Assembly (NCBI GenBank): GCA_934086395.1
Contig: CAKOIE010000010.1
Coordinates: 1 to 43,106, forward strand
DNA length: 43,106 nt
Reading direction: 5' to 3'
Origin: an uncultured Bacilli bacterium
GTDB taxonomy: Bacteria; Bacillota_I; Bacilli_A; RF39; UBA660
Shown here: positions 16,703-26,061 of the stretch, piece by piece
Numbering within the stretch: position 1 is the stretch's first letter
Layout of the letters: every line of letters begins with the position of its first letter
Notes under the pieces: generated by a model
Seen by the model: only the letters and a program-made list of their open reading frames with translations
What the model was told of the DNA's origin: nothing
The model's database searches: none
Translations under genes and position numbers: made by a program

Positions 16703-17959
16703 TTATTCTTTAAAATTAAAGATATAATCCATTATTTTGACTTCATCACCACGTTTAGCACCTAATTCTTCAAGTTTTTCATCAACACCCATTTTTTTAA
16801 GCTTATAGGCAAAATGCATAACTGATTCGTCTTCAGTGAATCTAGTCATTTTAAATAATTCTTCTATTTTAGGCCCAGTTAATACCCAAATATTATTTTC
16901 TCTATGAATTTCAAATGGAACTTCTTCTTCGTATTTATATATTTTTTCAGTTGTTGTAATTGTTGGTGCTTGATTATCACTTTCTTCGACTATTTCACCT
17001 AGTCTTTTAATTAAAGCATCTAATCCTTCATTATAAACAGAACTGATGGGATATACTTCTAACTTAGGATATTTTTCTTTAAATTTAGCTAGGTTTTCTT
17101 TAGATTCTGGTAAATCCATTTTGCTAGCGATTACAACACTTGGTTTCTTAATTAATGATTCATCATATTTAGCAAGTTCATTGTAAATTGTTTCATAGCT
17201 TTCTAAAGGACTAAATGAGTTTTCTCCTGACATATCAATGATGTGAGCAATTACTTTAGTACGCATAGCATGTTTTAAAAATTTAAAGCCTAGTCCTACT
17301 CCTTCTGATGCTCCTTCAATTAATCCTGGTAAATCAGCAATTATAAATTCTTTACCATAAGTTTTTACAACTCCTAAATTTGGAGATAAGGTTGTAAAAT
17401 GATAAGCAGCAATTTTAGGTGAGGCATTTGTTATAACACTTAAAAGAGTACTTTTTCCGGCTGAAGGAAAGCCAACTAATCCAACATCAGCTAAAACTTT
17501 AAGTTCGCATTTAACAAGAAGCTCTTCACCGGGAGCGCCTAACTCACTCATACGAGGTGCTGGATTATCGTGCGTTGCTAAAGAACGATTTCCTCTTCCC
17601 CCACGACCACCATGAGCGATTATTTTTGAACCAGAAATTAGATCACATATTACTTCATTTGTTTCAAGATTGGTTACAACTGTTCCTTCAGGTACTTTAA
17701 TAATGACGTCTTCTGCATTAGCGCCATTTTGATTGCGACCTTTACCATTAACTCCTTTATCGGCTTTTACTGTTTTTTGAACCTTTAGGTCAATTAAGGT
17801 TTTTAATGATTTATCAGTTGTAAAAATGATATCAGCTCCTTTTCCACCGTTACCACCATTTGGTCCACCCATTTCAACAAATTTTTCTCTTCTAAATGAG
17901 GTACAACCATCGCCACCTTTGCCGGCTATTAATTTAACTGTTACTTCATCTACAAACAT
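16703..17959 (-). CDS. obg: GTPase Obg (CgtA)
   Basis: 418 residues with all three Obg parts. The Gly-rich Obg fold comes first (GKGGDGCTSFRREKFVEMGG, GGRGGRGNRSLATHDNPAP), then the G domain with G1 GFPSAGKSTLL (about 165), G2 HFTTLSP, G3 DLPGLIEGAS, G4 ASKMDLP, and last a complete OCT domain ending KIMDYIFNF. It is an essential GTPase in 50S assembly and stress signalling. Good Shine-Dalgarno (AAGGATGTGAT). It follows the PfkB-like and Smr genes. Confidence 0.97.
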   Translation of the reverse strand: MFVDEVTVKLIAGKGGDGCTSFRREKFVEMGGPNGGNGGKGADIIFTTDKSLKTLIDLKVQKTVKADKGVNGKGRNQNGANAEDVIIKVPEGTVVTNLETNEVICDLISGSKIIAHGGRGGRGNRSLATHDNPAPRMSELGAPGEELLVKCELKVLADVGLVGFPSAGKSTLLSVITNASPKIAAYHFTTLSPNLGVVKTYGKEFIIADLPGLIEGASEGVGLGFKFLKHAMRTKVIAHIIDMSGENSFSPLESYETIYNELAKYDESLIKKPSVVIASKMDLPESKENLAKFKEKYPKLEVYPISSVYNEGLDALIKRLGEIVEESDNQAPTITTTEKIYKYEEEVPFEIHRENNIWVLTGPKIEELFKMTRFTEDESVMHFAYKLKKMGVDEKLEELGAKRGDEVKIMDYIFNFKE

Positions 17960-18038
17960 TTATATCACATCCTTTTTATATTATTTGTTATTAATTTATT
18001 TTTATTTCTTTGCTTGGCTATATATATTAACATATTTA

Positions 18039-18299
18039 TTACTTTAATTCAATGATAGTACATCCTTCATTTTCACTGGAAATATATATTTTTGAGATTC
18101 TTTTATCATTTTTAAATCTTAGATGTAGTTCTTGTTTTAATATGCCTTCTCCTTTACCATGCACAATTAATATTTTTTTATGATTTAATTTTAGGTTATC
18201 GTTAATAAATTCATCGACAGGAACGTATATCATTTCTCTAGTGTATCCGTGCAAGTCAAGACTTGGTAAGATATTTAAAAAGGGGCTACCTTTATACAT
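18039..18299 (-). CDS. Stand-alone Smr domain protein
   Basis: 86 residues from the ATG at 18299, chosen because AGAGG lies six bases before it; an ATG at 18314 in frame lacks such a site. LDLHGYTREM is the Smr N-terminal DLHG motif and ILIVHGKGEGILK the H-GKG-G-L motif of the MutS2 C-terminal Smr domain. Such domains nick or bind branched DNA or RNA; stand-alone versions may act on stalled ribosomes' mRNA. It overlaps the stop of the PfkB-like gene by eight bases, so it is translationally coupled. Confidence 0.88.
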   Translation of the reverse strand: MYKGSPFLNILPSLDLHGYTREMIYVPVDEFINDNLKLNHKKILIVHGKGEGILKQELHLRFKNDKRISKIYISSENEGCTIIELK

Positions 18300-19266
18300 T
18301 GGAAGCCTCTGCATTTGTATTATTAATAGATTCTTCGGCTTGTTTACTTTCTATTGTTTCAGGTTTTGCTTCTACTTTAATTGAGCAAGCATCAAATATT
18401 TCTTGTTTATCTAAAATGTTATCAATTGTGCCTAGTTTTTCAGATGCTTTATAACAAGCCATATTGCATATTTTGCCGATAACATCCATATCTAAATCGC
18501 TAATTATTCCGTAACAGAACGCGCCTAAGAATGCTGCTTCCATCATTAAATTATCAACTGGTTTTACTTCGATTTTAGGAATATATTTTACTTGACGATC
18601 TTTAACATAAAGTGTCCCATGATTAAGTAGGTTTAAAGTATATTTAGCATTTTCTAAGTCTTGAATTTTTTGCATTACGTCAACAAGTGTTTTAGATTTA
18701 TTGTAGTTTATATCTATTTTAGTTAAGGCACTAGCAAAGTTTTCACTGGCAACAACATAGGCACATCTTTTAGATAGATTATAATATTCTTTTGATACTA
18801 CATTAGCAAGCATAATCATTTTAGCGTTTGGATAGTTATTTGATGCTCCAATTGCACCCGCCATATCTGTTCCATCAACAATTATATAATCTGGATCAAA
18901 ATCAAATTTATGTTTTGTTAGAAATTGTTCATTATCAAATATGATATTAGTTCTTGTTGCGTTAGATTCATTAAGAACACTGTAATTTTTGTTGGTTTTA
19001 GTTTCATAATTTACTTCAACAAATTTAGTATCAATATGATATTCTTCTAGTTTAGATTTTAATTTGATGCCTTCTTCTTCACCACCAACTACACCTGAAT
19101 AATAAACATTTATTCCCCACTTGGCAAGCATACAAGCAACATATACGCTTATTCCTCCGTTAGAAATAATTCTTTTTGTTATTTTTTTATCTTTTCCTTC
19201 TAATGGGAAATTATCCACTATTTCAGTAACATCTATTCTTGGCTTTCCTATCACAATAACATTCAT
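18292..19266 (-). CDS. PfkB/ribokinase-fold protein, probable pseudokinase
   Basis: 324 residues. The N-terminal half has PfkB features: NVIVIGKPRIDV, GGISVYVACMLAKWG, YYSGVVGGEEEG, and a Thr-containing lid. At the place of the family's D-TTGAGD-F-GAF active-site motif it has PVDNLMMEAAFLGAF: the anion-hole Gly-Ala-Gly and catalytic Asp are replaced by Met-Met-Glu-Ala. It should not phosphorylate by the usual mechanism. The last 40 residues are Glu/Ala/Ser-rich and look disordered. It has its own promoter and heads the transcription unit with smr and perhaps obg. Confidence 0.8.
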   Translation of the reverse strand: MNVIVIGKPRIDVTEIVDNFPLEGKDKKITKRIISNGGISVYVACMLAKWGINVYYSGVVGGEEEGIKLKSKLEEYHIDTKFVEVNYETKTNKNYSVLNESNATRTNIIFDNEQFLTKHKFDFDPDYIIVDGTDMAGAIGASNNYPNAKMIMLANVVSKEYYNLSKRCAYVVASENFASALTKIDINYNKSKTLVDVMQKIQDLENAKYTLNLLNHGTLYVKDRQVKYIPKIEVKPVDNLMMEAAFLGAFCYGIISDLDMDVIGKICNMACYKASEKLGTIDNILDKQEIFDACSIKVEAKPETIESKQAEESINNTNAEASNV

Positions 19267-19291
19267 TTATATCCCTTTACTTTCTATGAAT

Positions 19292-19320
19292 ATTATAATA
19301 TACATTGATTTTATTAACAA
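19292..19320 (-). promoter_or_regulatory. Promoter of the PfkB-like/smr unit
   Basis: Minus strand TTGTTA (19315-19320), 17-base spacer, TATAAT (19292-19297). It sits in the short gap after the A2 pseudogene, 26 bases before the start codon. Confidence 0.8.
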
Positions 19321-19323
19321 GAA

Positions 19324-21398
19324 TTATTTTTTAATTAATGTTTTGTGCTTTTCTATTTCTTTGGTCATTAAAATTTTAATTTGATCTTTATTTTTTATAA
19401 TATAATCAGCTATTATTTTAGCTAAATTATTAACACCTTTTAGTGTTTCAACTTTCTTATCAAATAGACTATTAATTTGTATAACCCTTGTCTTATCGTT
19501 TGAATCATTTATAAACATTATTCTAAAAATTTGTGAAAGATTATTATATTTATTTTCAAATAAAGCAATTATTAATTTATAAAAATAGTAGTATAAATCT
19601 TTATAATCTAAATCTAATATTTTGTAATTATGAATTAATGTTAAGTGGCTGAAATAAAAATCATATTTGGATTTAGATGCTTTGTGAATATTAAATTTAT
19701 CTAAATTAGAAGGTAATATGATAGTTATATGAGGACACTCTGATCTTAAACCAATTTCATCACTCATTATATTAATATTTAATTCCTCTAACTTATCTGG
19801 ACATTTTATCTTAATATTTTCGGAATAATCAAATGTTACAACAACTTTATTAACACTGTTTGGAAGTGTGATTGTTTTGTTTAGACAATAATTTTTAATA
19901 TAACTATCAAAAGGCTTGGTATTAAAATATTTAATTCCTTCTGGTAAGTTATTAAAAAATATTTTATCTTTATAAATCTTTCTAAATATTTCTAACTCAT
20001 CTATAACTTCATATATATTATAATAATTGTATGGCCCAATATGATCTTCTAAACTATATATTTGCTCTTGCAATGGACTATCAATATTTAAATACATACC
20101 AAAAAGCAATTTATAAAATGAATATTTTGTAATATCTCTATCAAGAATATCATATGAAAGAGTAAATAATATATCTGTTAGGTCATAATTTTTCAAATTT
20201 ACTATGGTACTTTCAAAGAATTGTTCTAAACCATGTTCATAATCCATTAGAAGTAATAGTTTTAAGCAATAATCATTTAGTGATTGACGACAATAATAAA
20301 TTTCATCAAATTTAAAATAATTTTTATCAGCCCAATTAATTAATTTATCTTTTGAAATATTGGCTGTTTCAAACATTTTTGATTTTCCTAGTTTAAATAT
20401 TTCTAATTTTGATTTTACAATTTTTGTATATGTTGATTTTTCTTTGCTAGGCGGTAATGAGTTGTAATATTCACTAAAGCTACAGTTTAATGGAAAATAA
20501 GTATATACATTAAATATTATTTGATATAAATCTTCAATGTCTTTATCATCAATTAAATTTCTACCATATTTATAGAAAATATTGTAATAAATTTTGATTC
20601 TCATTAAATTATCAATTATTTCTTGCTCAATATTTTTATCTTTAATTTCACTATTAGCAATTAGATCAAGTTGTTCTTTTAACTTACTTATTAAACATTT
20701 ATTTTCATAAACGAATTTATTTAATAATATTTCCACGTAAGTTAATTTATCGTCTATTGGTAAATTTTTATCTAAATTAATTGACTCATTAAATAAATCT
20801 TGATAGTCACTCACAACTCTATCTAATCTTCCTTTTAATAATTTTATTTTTTTGTACTCATCAAGGGATTTTGGATAATTTGCAATGGCACAAGCACAGT
20901 AATCAGTTATTTTTTGATTTGATATAACTAACATATTGTTTATGATATTAATTTGATGATCTAGGGCTTTTAATATGTTTATTTTTCTTCTTCCTAAGAC
21001 ATATAATCCCATATGTTTAGTTAAATATTTTTAGCTTTTCTTAGCTCATATAACGCAATATATTTGTATTTTAGAGTATTGTTTAATTCAGTTATTTTAT
21101 GAGAATAATACACTAATTTTTTACTATCTATTATTGAACTTGCAATATTACCAAAATGTTCATTATGCATAATATCTAAAGCTAAATCTTGATACATTTT
21201 TATTTCATTGAATAGTTCTTTATCTAAGTTAATATAGCTATTTTCAGTATCATAAAAGCTTAAATATTCAATTTTTAGTTTGTTAACATATTCTTGTTCT
21301 TCAGGTGTCAATTCTTCAAATGAAGGTATTTTAGATGAGATATTATTACCTATATTTGTGCTATAATTTTTCTTTTTAAATAAGTTACTCCAAAACAT
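19324..21398 (-). pseudogene. FWSNLFKKK-family member A2, broken by a 1-base deletion
   Basis: The reading frame starts with MFWSNLFKKK at 21398 (AAGGGG before it) and runs about 125 residues to YELRKAKNI and a stop. The family continues in the next frame from near 21030 (MGLYVLGRRKINILKALD...) to 19324. Compared with A1 (AGATAGAAAATATTT), A2 reads AGCTAAAAATATTT, so one G is missing before an A run. Restored, it would be about 690 residues. The C-terminal part has beta-like steps ITLPNSVNKVVVTF and ITIILPSNLDKFNI. Its upstream DNA matches that of A1. A sequencing error in the A run is the other explanation. Confidence 0.8.
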
Positions 21399-21482
21399 AT
21401 ACATTCCCCTTAAGTAGGTTATATTCTATCATACGTAGGGAAAAAACACAAAATTATTTTTTAAATGAAATTCCGCATTTTT

Positions 21483-21673
21483 TTGACCTAACATCTAATA
21501 ATTTGGTATTCTATTACCTAGGGTTTTAATATAAAAACACCATAAACACAGGAGGTTTTGGTGGTCCTAACTATTAAGGTAATCACTTAACATTCCAAAT
21601 TAAGTGTTCCTTTTTTATTTTATGTAAGTCTTACTTACATATTCAAGTTATTAAAATTTCTATTAATTTTCAA
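21483..21673 (+). pseudogene. Decayed copy of the type I toxin-antitoxin locus
   Basis: The toxin promoter is kept (TTGACC, 18, TATTCT, 21483-21512), but after ATTACCTA the sequence jumps to what corresponds to the toxin's last codons (ATAAAAACACCATAA at 21531-21545). The 5' complementary arm, the ribosome site and nearly all of the peptide are gone. The 3' part (CACC hairpin, GGTAATCACTT, AAGTGTTCCTTTTTT) and a weakened antisense promoter (TTGAAA, 17, TAACTT, 21645-21673) remain. It lies upstream of A2 exactly as the intact locus lies upstream of A1. Confidence 0.75.
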
Positions 21674-21688
21674 GATACTTTCTATATT

Positions 21689-22468
21689 TTATACTTTAAA
21701 TGGTGCATTTTGCTTAAATTTTAAGATAAAACTATTAGGAGAAAAGTTAATATTTTTAAATGAATAATTATATAGAATTTTTAAATCTGACAGCATTTCA
21801 ACCTTATTTTTAATATTTAAACAATTGTTATATAAAGTGATAAATTCACTATCAGGAATATTGTGGATATTTGAATTGATATAATTTTTTGCATATTCCT
21901 TATCATTATATATTCTCTCAATTTTCATAACAGGCAAATCGATTATTCCATTTATTTTAGCATATAAGTTTCTGATTTTTTCTAAAACGATGAAATATAC
22001 TGCATAAAAACTATTATTATTTATTAAGGATTCTAAATCTTCAATCCTGTTATTAATACCAAAAATGCCAAATCTATCATTATCAGATAAAGTATGTTCT
22101 ATTTTTGTATCATAGGCTTCTTTTGCAAAATTAATTAATTCTTTAACTTTTCCTTCCTTATCATAATAAATTAAACATGTTGCAAATTTAGTTAAATGGG
22201 ATGGATCATTATTTTGAATTTCTTCTTTAATTTTTTGATATATTGTTTTTAAACTTTCAACAAAATATTCTATTCTTATTCCATCTAATACGCAACTTCC
22301 ACAGTCTTGTGTATCATAATTATCTTTAATAATCATCAAATCTAAATCAGATAAATTATTATTCATATTTCTTACATAACTTCCATAAACGATTATGCCT
22401 ATATAATTATTGATTTGTTCTTGGTTAATAAATTTATCTATATATTGTTTTATGTTTTCATTAATCAA
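21689..22468 (-). CDS. Nucleotidyltransferase-fold protein (ANT/MNT-like)
   Basis: About 259 residues. IIVYGSYVRNMNNNLSDLDL holds the G-S-x(n)-D-x-D motif that binds metal and NTP; GIRIEYF supplies the third acidic residue. The rest is an all-helical C-terminal domain as in aminoglycoside/lincosamide nucleotidyltransferases and toxin-type MNTs. Start: TTG at 22468 fits AAGAAGTGAT; a GTG at 22477 is in frame but lies inside that site. A nine-codon frame (MKQRSDKID, AAGGAAA before it) overlaps the start region and could be a leader. Last gene of a four-gene unit. The substrate is unknown: drug, tRNA or protein. Confidence 0.75.
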   Translation of the reverse strand: MINENIKQYIDKFINQEQINNYIGIIVYGSYVRNMNNNLSDLDLMIIKDNYDTQDCGSCVLDGIRIEYFVESLKTIYQKIKEEIQNNDPSHLTKFATCLIYYDKEGKVKELINFAKEAYDTKIEHTLSDNDRFGIFGINNRIEDLESLINNNSFYAVYFIVLEKIRNLYAKINGIIDLPVMKIERIYNDKEYAKNYINSNIHNIPDSEFITLYNNCLNIKNKVEMLSDLKILYNYSFKNINFSPNSFILKFKQNAPFKV

Positions 22469-22526
22469 TTTTATCACTTCTTTGTTTCATTATTTTTTTT
22501 CCTTTACTAATCATTACAATGGCATT

Positions 22527-23150
22527 TTATTTTATAAGTATTTTTATATTATTTTGTTGATTTAATGTTTTATAATATCTTTCAATTAATTCATTTGCTT
22601 GTTCAACAGTCTGCAATCTAATTTGTTCTTGAAATGTTTCGAGTGAATTTAATTTTTTCATAATATCAAATATTTGTTGATATGATCCATTGGGATTAAT
22701 TTGAATTGCTAATAAATACAATAGATTTAAATGACATGTTCTTAAACATTCATCACTTATTAAATTTATATCTGAATTGTTAAAACTTTTCCCTCCTCTA
22801 ACGTAACTGGTTTTAAATACTTCTTCAAACATTTGAGTTTCAATAGTTTGTCTATTGTACCCTAATAAATAAAAATTAAAATGTGAATCTTCTACTAATT
22901 CTTCGAGTATAACAAACTTATTAGTTAAGCCACAATGAACACATTCTACCTCATGAGCTGTCCTATAATAATCTGTTGAATCCATTCCATAATATTCTTC
23001 GCATTCTTTAAGTTTAACAAATAAGTGATTACATTTTCTTATTTCTTCTTTTCTTTGTAACTCTAATTCATATGAAGTTTTTCTTAATTTTCTCATACAC
23101 TGACTAAAATCATCATTTATTGGTAGTTGTTTTAAATCAATTTCGTTCAT
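22527..23150 (-). CDS. Hypothetical protein with possible zinc site, 207 residues
   Basis: Not recognised. KCNHLFVKL (about 40) and VECVHCGLTN (about 73-80) could form one zinc site (C-x-H ... C-x2-C). The remainder is helical, ending ERYYKTLNQQNNIKILIK. A strong Shine-Dalgarno (AAAGGAGG) precedes the ATG and the gene starts ten bases after the upstream gene's stop, so it belongs to the XRE-CYTH unit. No membrane segment or signal peptide. Confidence 0.7.
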   Translation of the reverse strand: MNEIDLKQLPINDDFSQCMRKLRKTSYELELQRKEEIRKCNHLFVKLKECEEYYGMDSTDYYRTAHEVECVHCGLTNKFVILEELVEDSHFNFYLLGYNRQTIETQMFEEVFKTSYVRGGKSFNNSDINLISDECLRTCHLNLLYLLAIQINPNGSYQQIFDIMKKLNSLETFQEQIRLQTVEQANELIERYYKTLNQQNNIKILIK

Positions 23151-23160
23151 AAAGCCTCCT

Positions 23161-23796
23161 TTATTTCATTAATGGATATTTAGAAAGTATTAACTTCTTA
23201 GCACTAGGTTGTCCTTTAGTTATAGCTGTTTCAAAGAAGTCTTTTCTTACTTCTTCATATCCATTTTGATTTTTACTACTGTTATAAGGATTTAATATTG
23301 TGTATTTTTGCCTTAATTCACTTGTTAATAAGTGATTATGTAATTCGAGACAAAATTCATTTAAAGTCATATTTGGTTTATTAGGAAATCGATATTTATA
23401 GTCACTACTATCAAATTCACTTTTAACATAATCATCAGCACAACTTGTATAAATTTTTCCTGTTTCTATATTTCTAAACGTTTGATATTCAGTTTTATTA
23501 TCATTAAATGGGACAGGAAGGCGATAATAATCAGTTTCTTCATAACATATTTTACATTCTAACATATAATTGCTTGTATGTACTAATATACTATTTGTTT
23601 CGGTAATTTCGATATTTTTTAATAATTCCTTTATTATGGACCACGTATCTTCGATTTGCATTCTTTCAAGATTCATTCCATTAAGTTTTAGATATTCTAA
23701 AACATTATCTTCTTTTAATAATTGGTTAATTATTGTTCTTCTTTCTAATTCTTGATTATACATTTTCTTTAATTTTATTAATTCTTCTCTTTTCAT
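23161..23796 (-). CDS. Hypothetical protein, 211 residues
   Basis: Not recognised. It begins with a charged helix (MKREELIKLKKMYNQELERR), has LECKICYEE (C-x2-C, about residue 78), YTSCADDYV, and a basic tail. The middle has several aromatic residues and Asn-rich loops. It begins two bases after the stop of the XRE-CYTH gene, whose last codons supply its ribosome site (AAAGGATTAATA), so the genes are coupled. It may be a zinc-binding partner of the regulator; that is inference from position only. Confidence 0.7.
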   Translation of the reverse strand: MKREELIKLKKMYNQELERRTIINQLLKEDNVLEYLKLNGMNLERMQIEDTWSIIKELLKNIEITETNSILVHTSNYMLECKICYEETDYYRLPVPFNDNKTEYQTFRNIETGKIYTSCADDYVKSEFDSSDYKYRFPNKPNMTLNEFCLELHNHLLTSELRQKYTILNPYNSSKNQNGYEEVRKDFFETAITKGQPSAKKLILSKYPLMK

Positions 23797-23798
23797 TA

Positions 23799-24521
23799 TT
23801 AATCCTTTACCAAATAATCAATATATTTTCTTCTTTCAATCATATTTAAATCAATTTTTAATTCATTCATTAAATTTAATAAGTTGTATGTATCTTTTTC
23901 AATATTATCTATTTGATTAATTACTTCTATTTCTATAAATAAACCAATGCTTTCAACATTATCAAATGAAAATTCATACTTATTTTCATATACGTAGGTA
24001 GTTCTTTCTTTAACAATTGTTCCTAATTCATTAACATTTAATTCCTGTAGTATTTTATTTAGATTATTTAAATTATCAATTAAAACATCATATTTTTCAT
24101 AATAAGAATTATTTATTTTCTTTTTTAAATTAAAAATACACTTTCCATTTTCATTTCTTGTTCTTAACCAACTATTTTTATCTTTTAAACTATAATAAGT
24201 ATCAATTTGTTTAACAGCATTTTTGGATTTTGCTGTATTTTTTACTAAATTTAATATTCTTTCATGTTCGCTTTTATCTACTTTTAGTTTTATTTCTATT
24301 TCATTATTATTTAAATTAATGTAATCATCACTTATTAAATAATAGAAACTTTTCTTAAAGTAATTTGATATTTTATAAATCATATTCAAATCTGGTGTTG
24401 TACGATCGTTTTCCCAACTAGATATTGTTTTTTCAGATATATGCAAAATATCAGCAAGTTCACTTTGTTTTAAATTATTTGATATTCTAATATTTTTTAT
24501 TTTTTCTCCTAAACTTTCCAT
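23799..24521 (-). CDS. XRE helix-turn-helix fused to a CYTH domain
   Basis: 240 residues in two parts. Residues about 5-65 are an XRE helix-turn-helix: IRISNNLKQSELADILHIS, then KTISSWENDRTTPDLNMI. Residues about 74-240 have the CYTH (class IV cyclase / triphosphatase) series: EIEIKLKV (ExExK), SWLRTRNENG, CIFNLKKK, IVKERTTYVY, IGLFIEIEVI, and ERRKYIDYL at the end. CYTH domains bind triphosphates or polyphosphate in a tunnel with Mg. The fusion suggests a DNA-binding regulator controlled by, or acting on, a triphosphate. First gene of a four-gene unit; an extended -10 (TG-A-TAAAAT) and AAGGGAG lie upstream. Confidence 0.85.
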   Translation of the reverse strand: MESLGEKIKNIRISNNLKQSELADILHISEKTISSWENDRTTPDLNMIYKISNYFKKSFYYLISDDYINLNNNEIEIKLKVDKSEHERILNLVKNTAKSKNAVKQIDTYYSLKDKNSWLRTRNENGKCIFNLKKKINNSYYEKYDVLIDNLNNLNKILQELNVNELGTIVKERTTYVYENKYEFSFDNVESIGLFIEIEVINQIDNIEKDTYNLLNLMNELKIDLNMIERRKYIDYLVKD

Positions 24522-24597
24522 GTTATCTCCCTTTCATTTACATTTTATCATAAGTTATTTTAAATATTGCTCTATTTTATGTAGAGTTTGTTCTTTA

Positions 24598-24629
24598 AAT
24601 AAAAAAACTGCTAGATTTTTCTAACAGTT
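24598..24629 (-). terminator. Terminator after the DUF2207 gene
   Basis: Minus-strand AACTGTTAGA-aaaa-TCTAGCAGTT followed by a T run; ten pairs including one G-U. It separates the DUF2207 gene from the XRE-CYTH unit. Confidence 0.85.
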
Positions 24630-24633
24630 TAGA

Positions 24634-25716
24634 CTACTTATTTTTAATTTTATTTATTAATAGCCCAATAAATGGAAATAGAATTATTAAATATACATAT
24701 GGATATTTAAAATTATAGAATAAATAATTAAAACCACATAGTATACCTGCAAATATAATCAAAAGGATAAATATTTTTTTATCAAAGAAATTCATTGCAG
24801 CAATTAAAATTGTACCTACTAAAAGAATTACTGCAAGTGCATAAAATACATAAATTATATTATTTAAAATTGTTTCGTTATTATCTGTTTTAGTTTTGCG
24901 ACTATCTTCAACAGATTTTATTTGTTCTAAAGCATCTTCGTTAGAATTATTTAAATTTATATCTATTCCAACATAATTTTGTGGTAATGTCATTCTTATA
25001 TTAAATTCAGTTACCTCATTAAATTCACCATATATTCCGACTTTTTCTTTGTTCTTATTTTCTAATTCTTGAAAAACACTATTCTTTCTTGGACCATGAA
25101 TCCAAATGTTATATAAGTCTAAATCTTTTTCATTTATTGGATATGGAGTTATAACTCTAACAATTGTTTTATCAGCGTTTAAATTTAAATTTTTAAATGT
25201 ATAATTAAGTTCTTTTATATCATTATGCTTTACAACAACGTTATTTACGGTATATTCGATATAGAAAGCAATTTCTTCTTTAATCGGATATAGAATCTTT
25301 AAATCTCCAGTACCGTCTTTGTTGTCATGATAAGAATATCCTTCTTTTGTTGGATTTTTCAAATCAAATTCTTTTAAAGCGCTTGTTTCGTCTCTATTTA
25401 AATTATTTATATCAATTTTGTCAGTTAATTTAAATGCAGATACTTTATTGATGCTAATACTATGGGCATTGTAAAATGATGATCCTTCATAATCTACTTT
25501 TGATTTTCCATCCCAACTACTTGTTCCAAAACTATAATAATTAAGTTTTCGATTTAAGTATTCAGCATTTCCTTTTACTAGGATTAATTCTTTTACCTTA
25601 ATAGCTCCTGCTATTTCCACTTCTGTATCAATAATATGTGTTGATACTTGTAAATTATCAGCAAATACGGATAATGGGAATAACAACATTATTAAAAATA
25701 TAATTATCTTTTTCAT
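24634..25716 (-). CDS. DUF2207-type membrane protein, short form
   Basis: 360 residues from the ATG at 25716 (AAGGTGGT before it). A signal peptide MKKIIIFLIMLLFPLSVFA is cleaved about residue 19. The outside domain (about 20-260) has the DUF2207 pattern: VSTHIIDTEVEIAGAIKVKE, YHDNKDGTGDLKI, FYIEYTVNNVVVKHND, and LNYTFKNL before RVITPYPI. Membrane segments follow at about 280-305 and, as a close pair, at 310-350. The usual long Gly/Ser-rich C-terminal region of DUF2207 proteins is absent. Function unknown. Confidence 0.75.
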   Translation of the reverse strand: MKKIIIFLIMLLFPLSVFADNLQVSTHIIDTEVEIAGAIKVKELILVKGNAEYLNRKLNYYSFGTSSWDGKSKVDYEGSSFYNAHSISINKVSAFKLTDKIDINNLNRDETSALKEFDLKNPTKEGYSYHDNKDGTGDLKILYPIKEEIAFYIEYTVNNVVVKHNDIKELNYTFKNLNLNADKTIVRVITPYPINEKDLDLYNIWIHGPRKNSVFQELENKNKEKVGIYGEFNEVTEFNIRMTLPQNYVGIDINLNNSNEDALEQIKSVEDSRKTKTDNNETILNNIIYVFYALAVILLVGTILIAAMNFFDKKIFILLIIFAGILCGFNYLFYNFKYPYVYLIILFPFIGLLINKIKNK

Positions 25717-25747
25717 TTTTACCACCTTACGTAGTTAATTCTATCAT

Positions 25748-25942
25748 TTATGTTTTATGATGTAAAGAGCGAACAAGTAAATAAATACCGGGAAATAAGA
25801 TAAGAGTTTCTATATGGCTTACAATGATAAATAAATAATGTAATATGCCATCGATAAATAATTCATTTAAATAAATAATATAAAACATTATGCTATAACT
25901 GATTAAAAATAAGCTAATTATTATTTTTATTATATTTGTCAT
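25748..25942 (-). CDS. Small two-helix membrane protein, 64 residues
   Basis: Two hydrophobic segments (residues about 4-24 and 32-55) joined by a short acidic link, then a basic tail LVRSLHHKT. Not recognised. No Shine-Dalgarno site; TATAAT lies five bases before the ATG, so the message may be leaderless. It sits just upstream of the DUF2207 gene and may be co-expressed with it. Confidence 0.55.
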   Translation of the reverse strand: MTNIIKIIISLFLISYSIMFYIIYLNELFIDGILHYLFIIVSHIETLILFPGIYLLVRSLHHKT

Positions 25943-26019
25943 ATTACATTATATTTATACATAATGAATAGTATTAATAATTTAAAATTTGATTTTTTTT
26001 AAAAACTAGCAAAAAATAA

Positions 26020-26048
26020 TTGCACTATAAAAATATTTATGATATATT
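26020..26048 (+). promoter_or_regulatory. tRNA promoter
   Basis: TTGCAC (26020-26025), 17-base spacer, TATATT (26043-26048), 13 bases before the first tRNA. It drives a two-tRNA transcript. Confidence 0.75.
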
Positions 26049-26061
26049 TAAGAAGTGTTAA

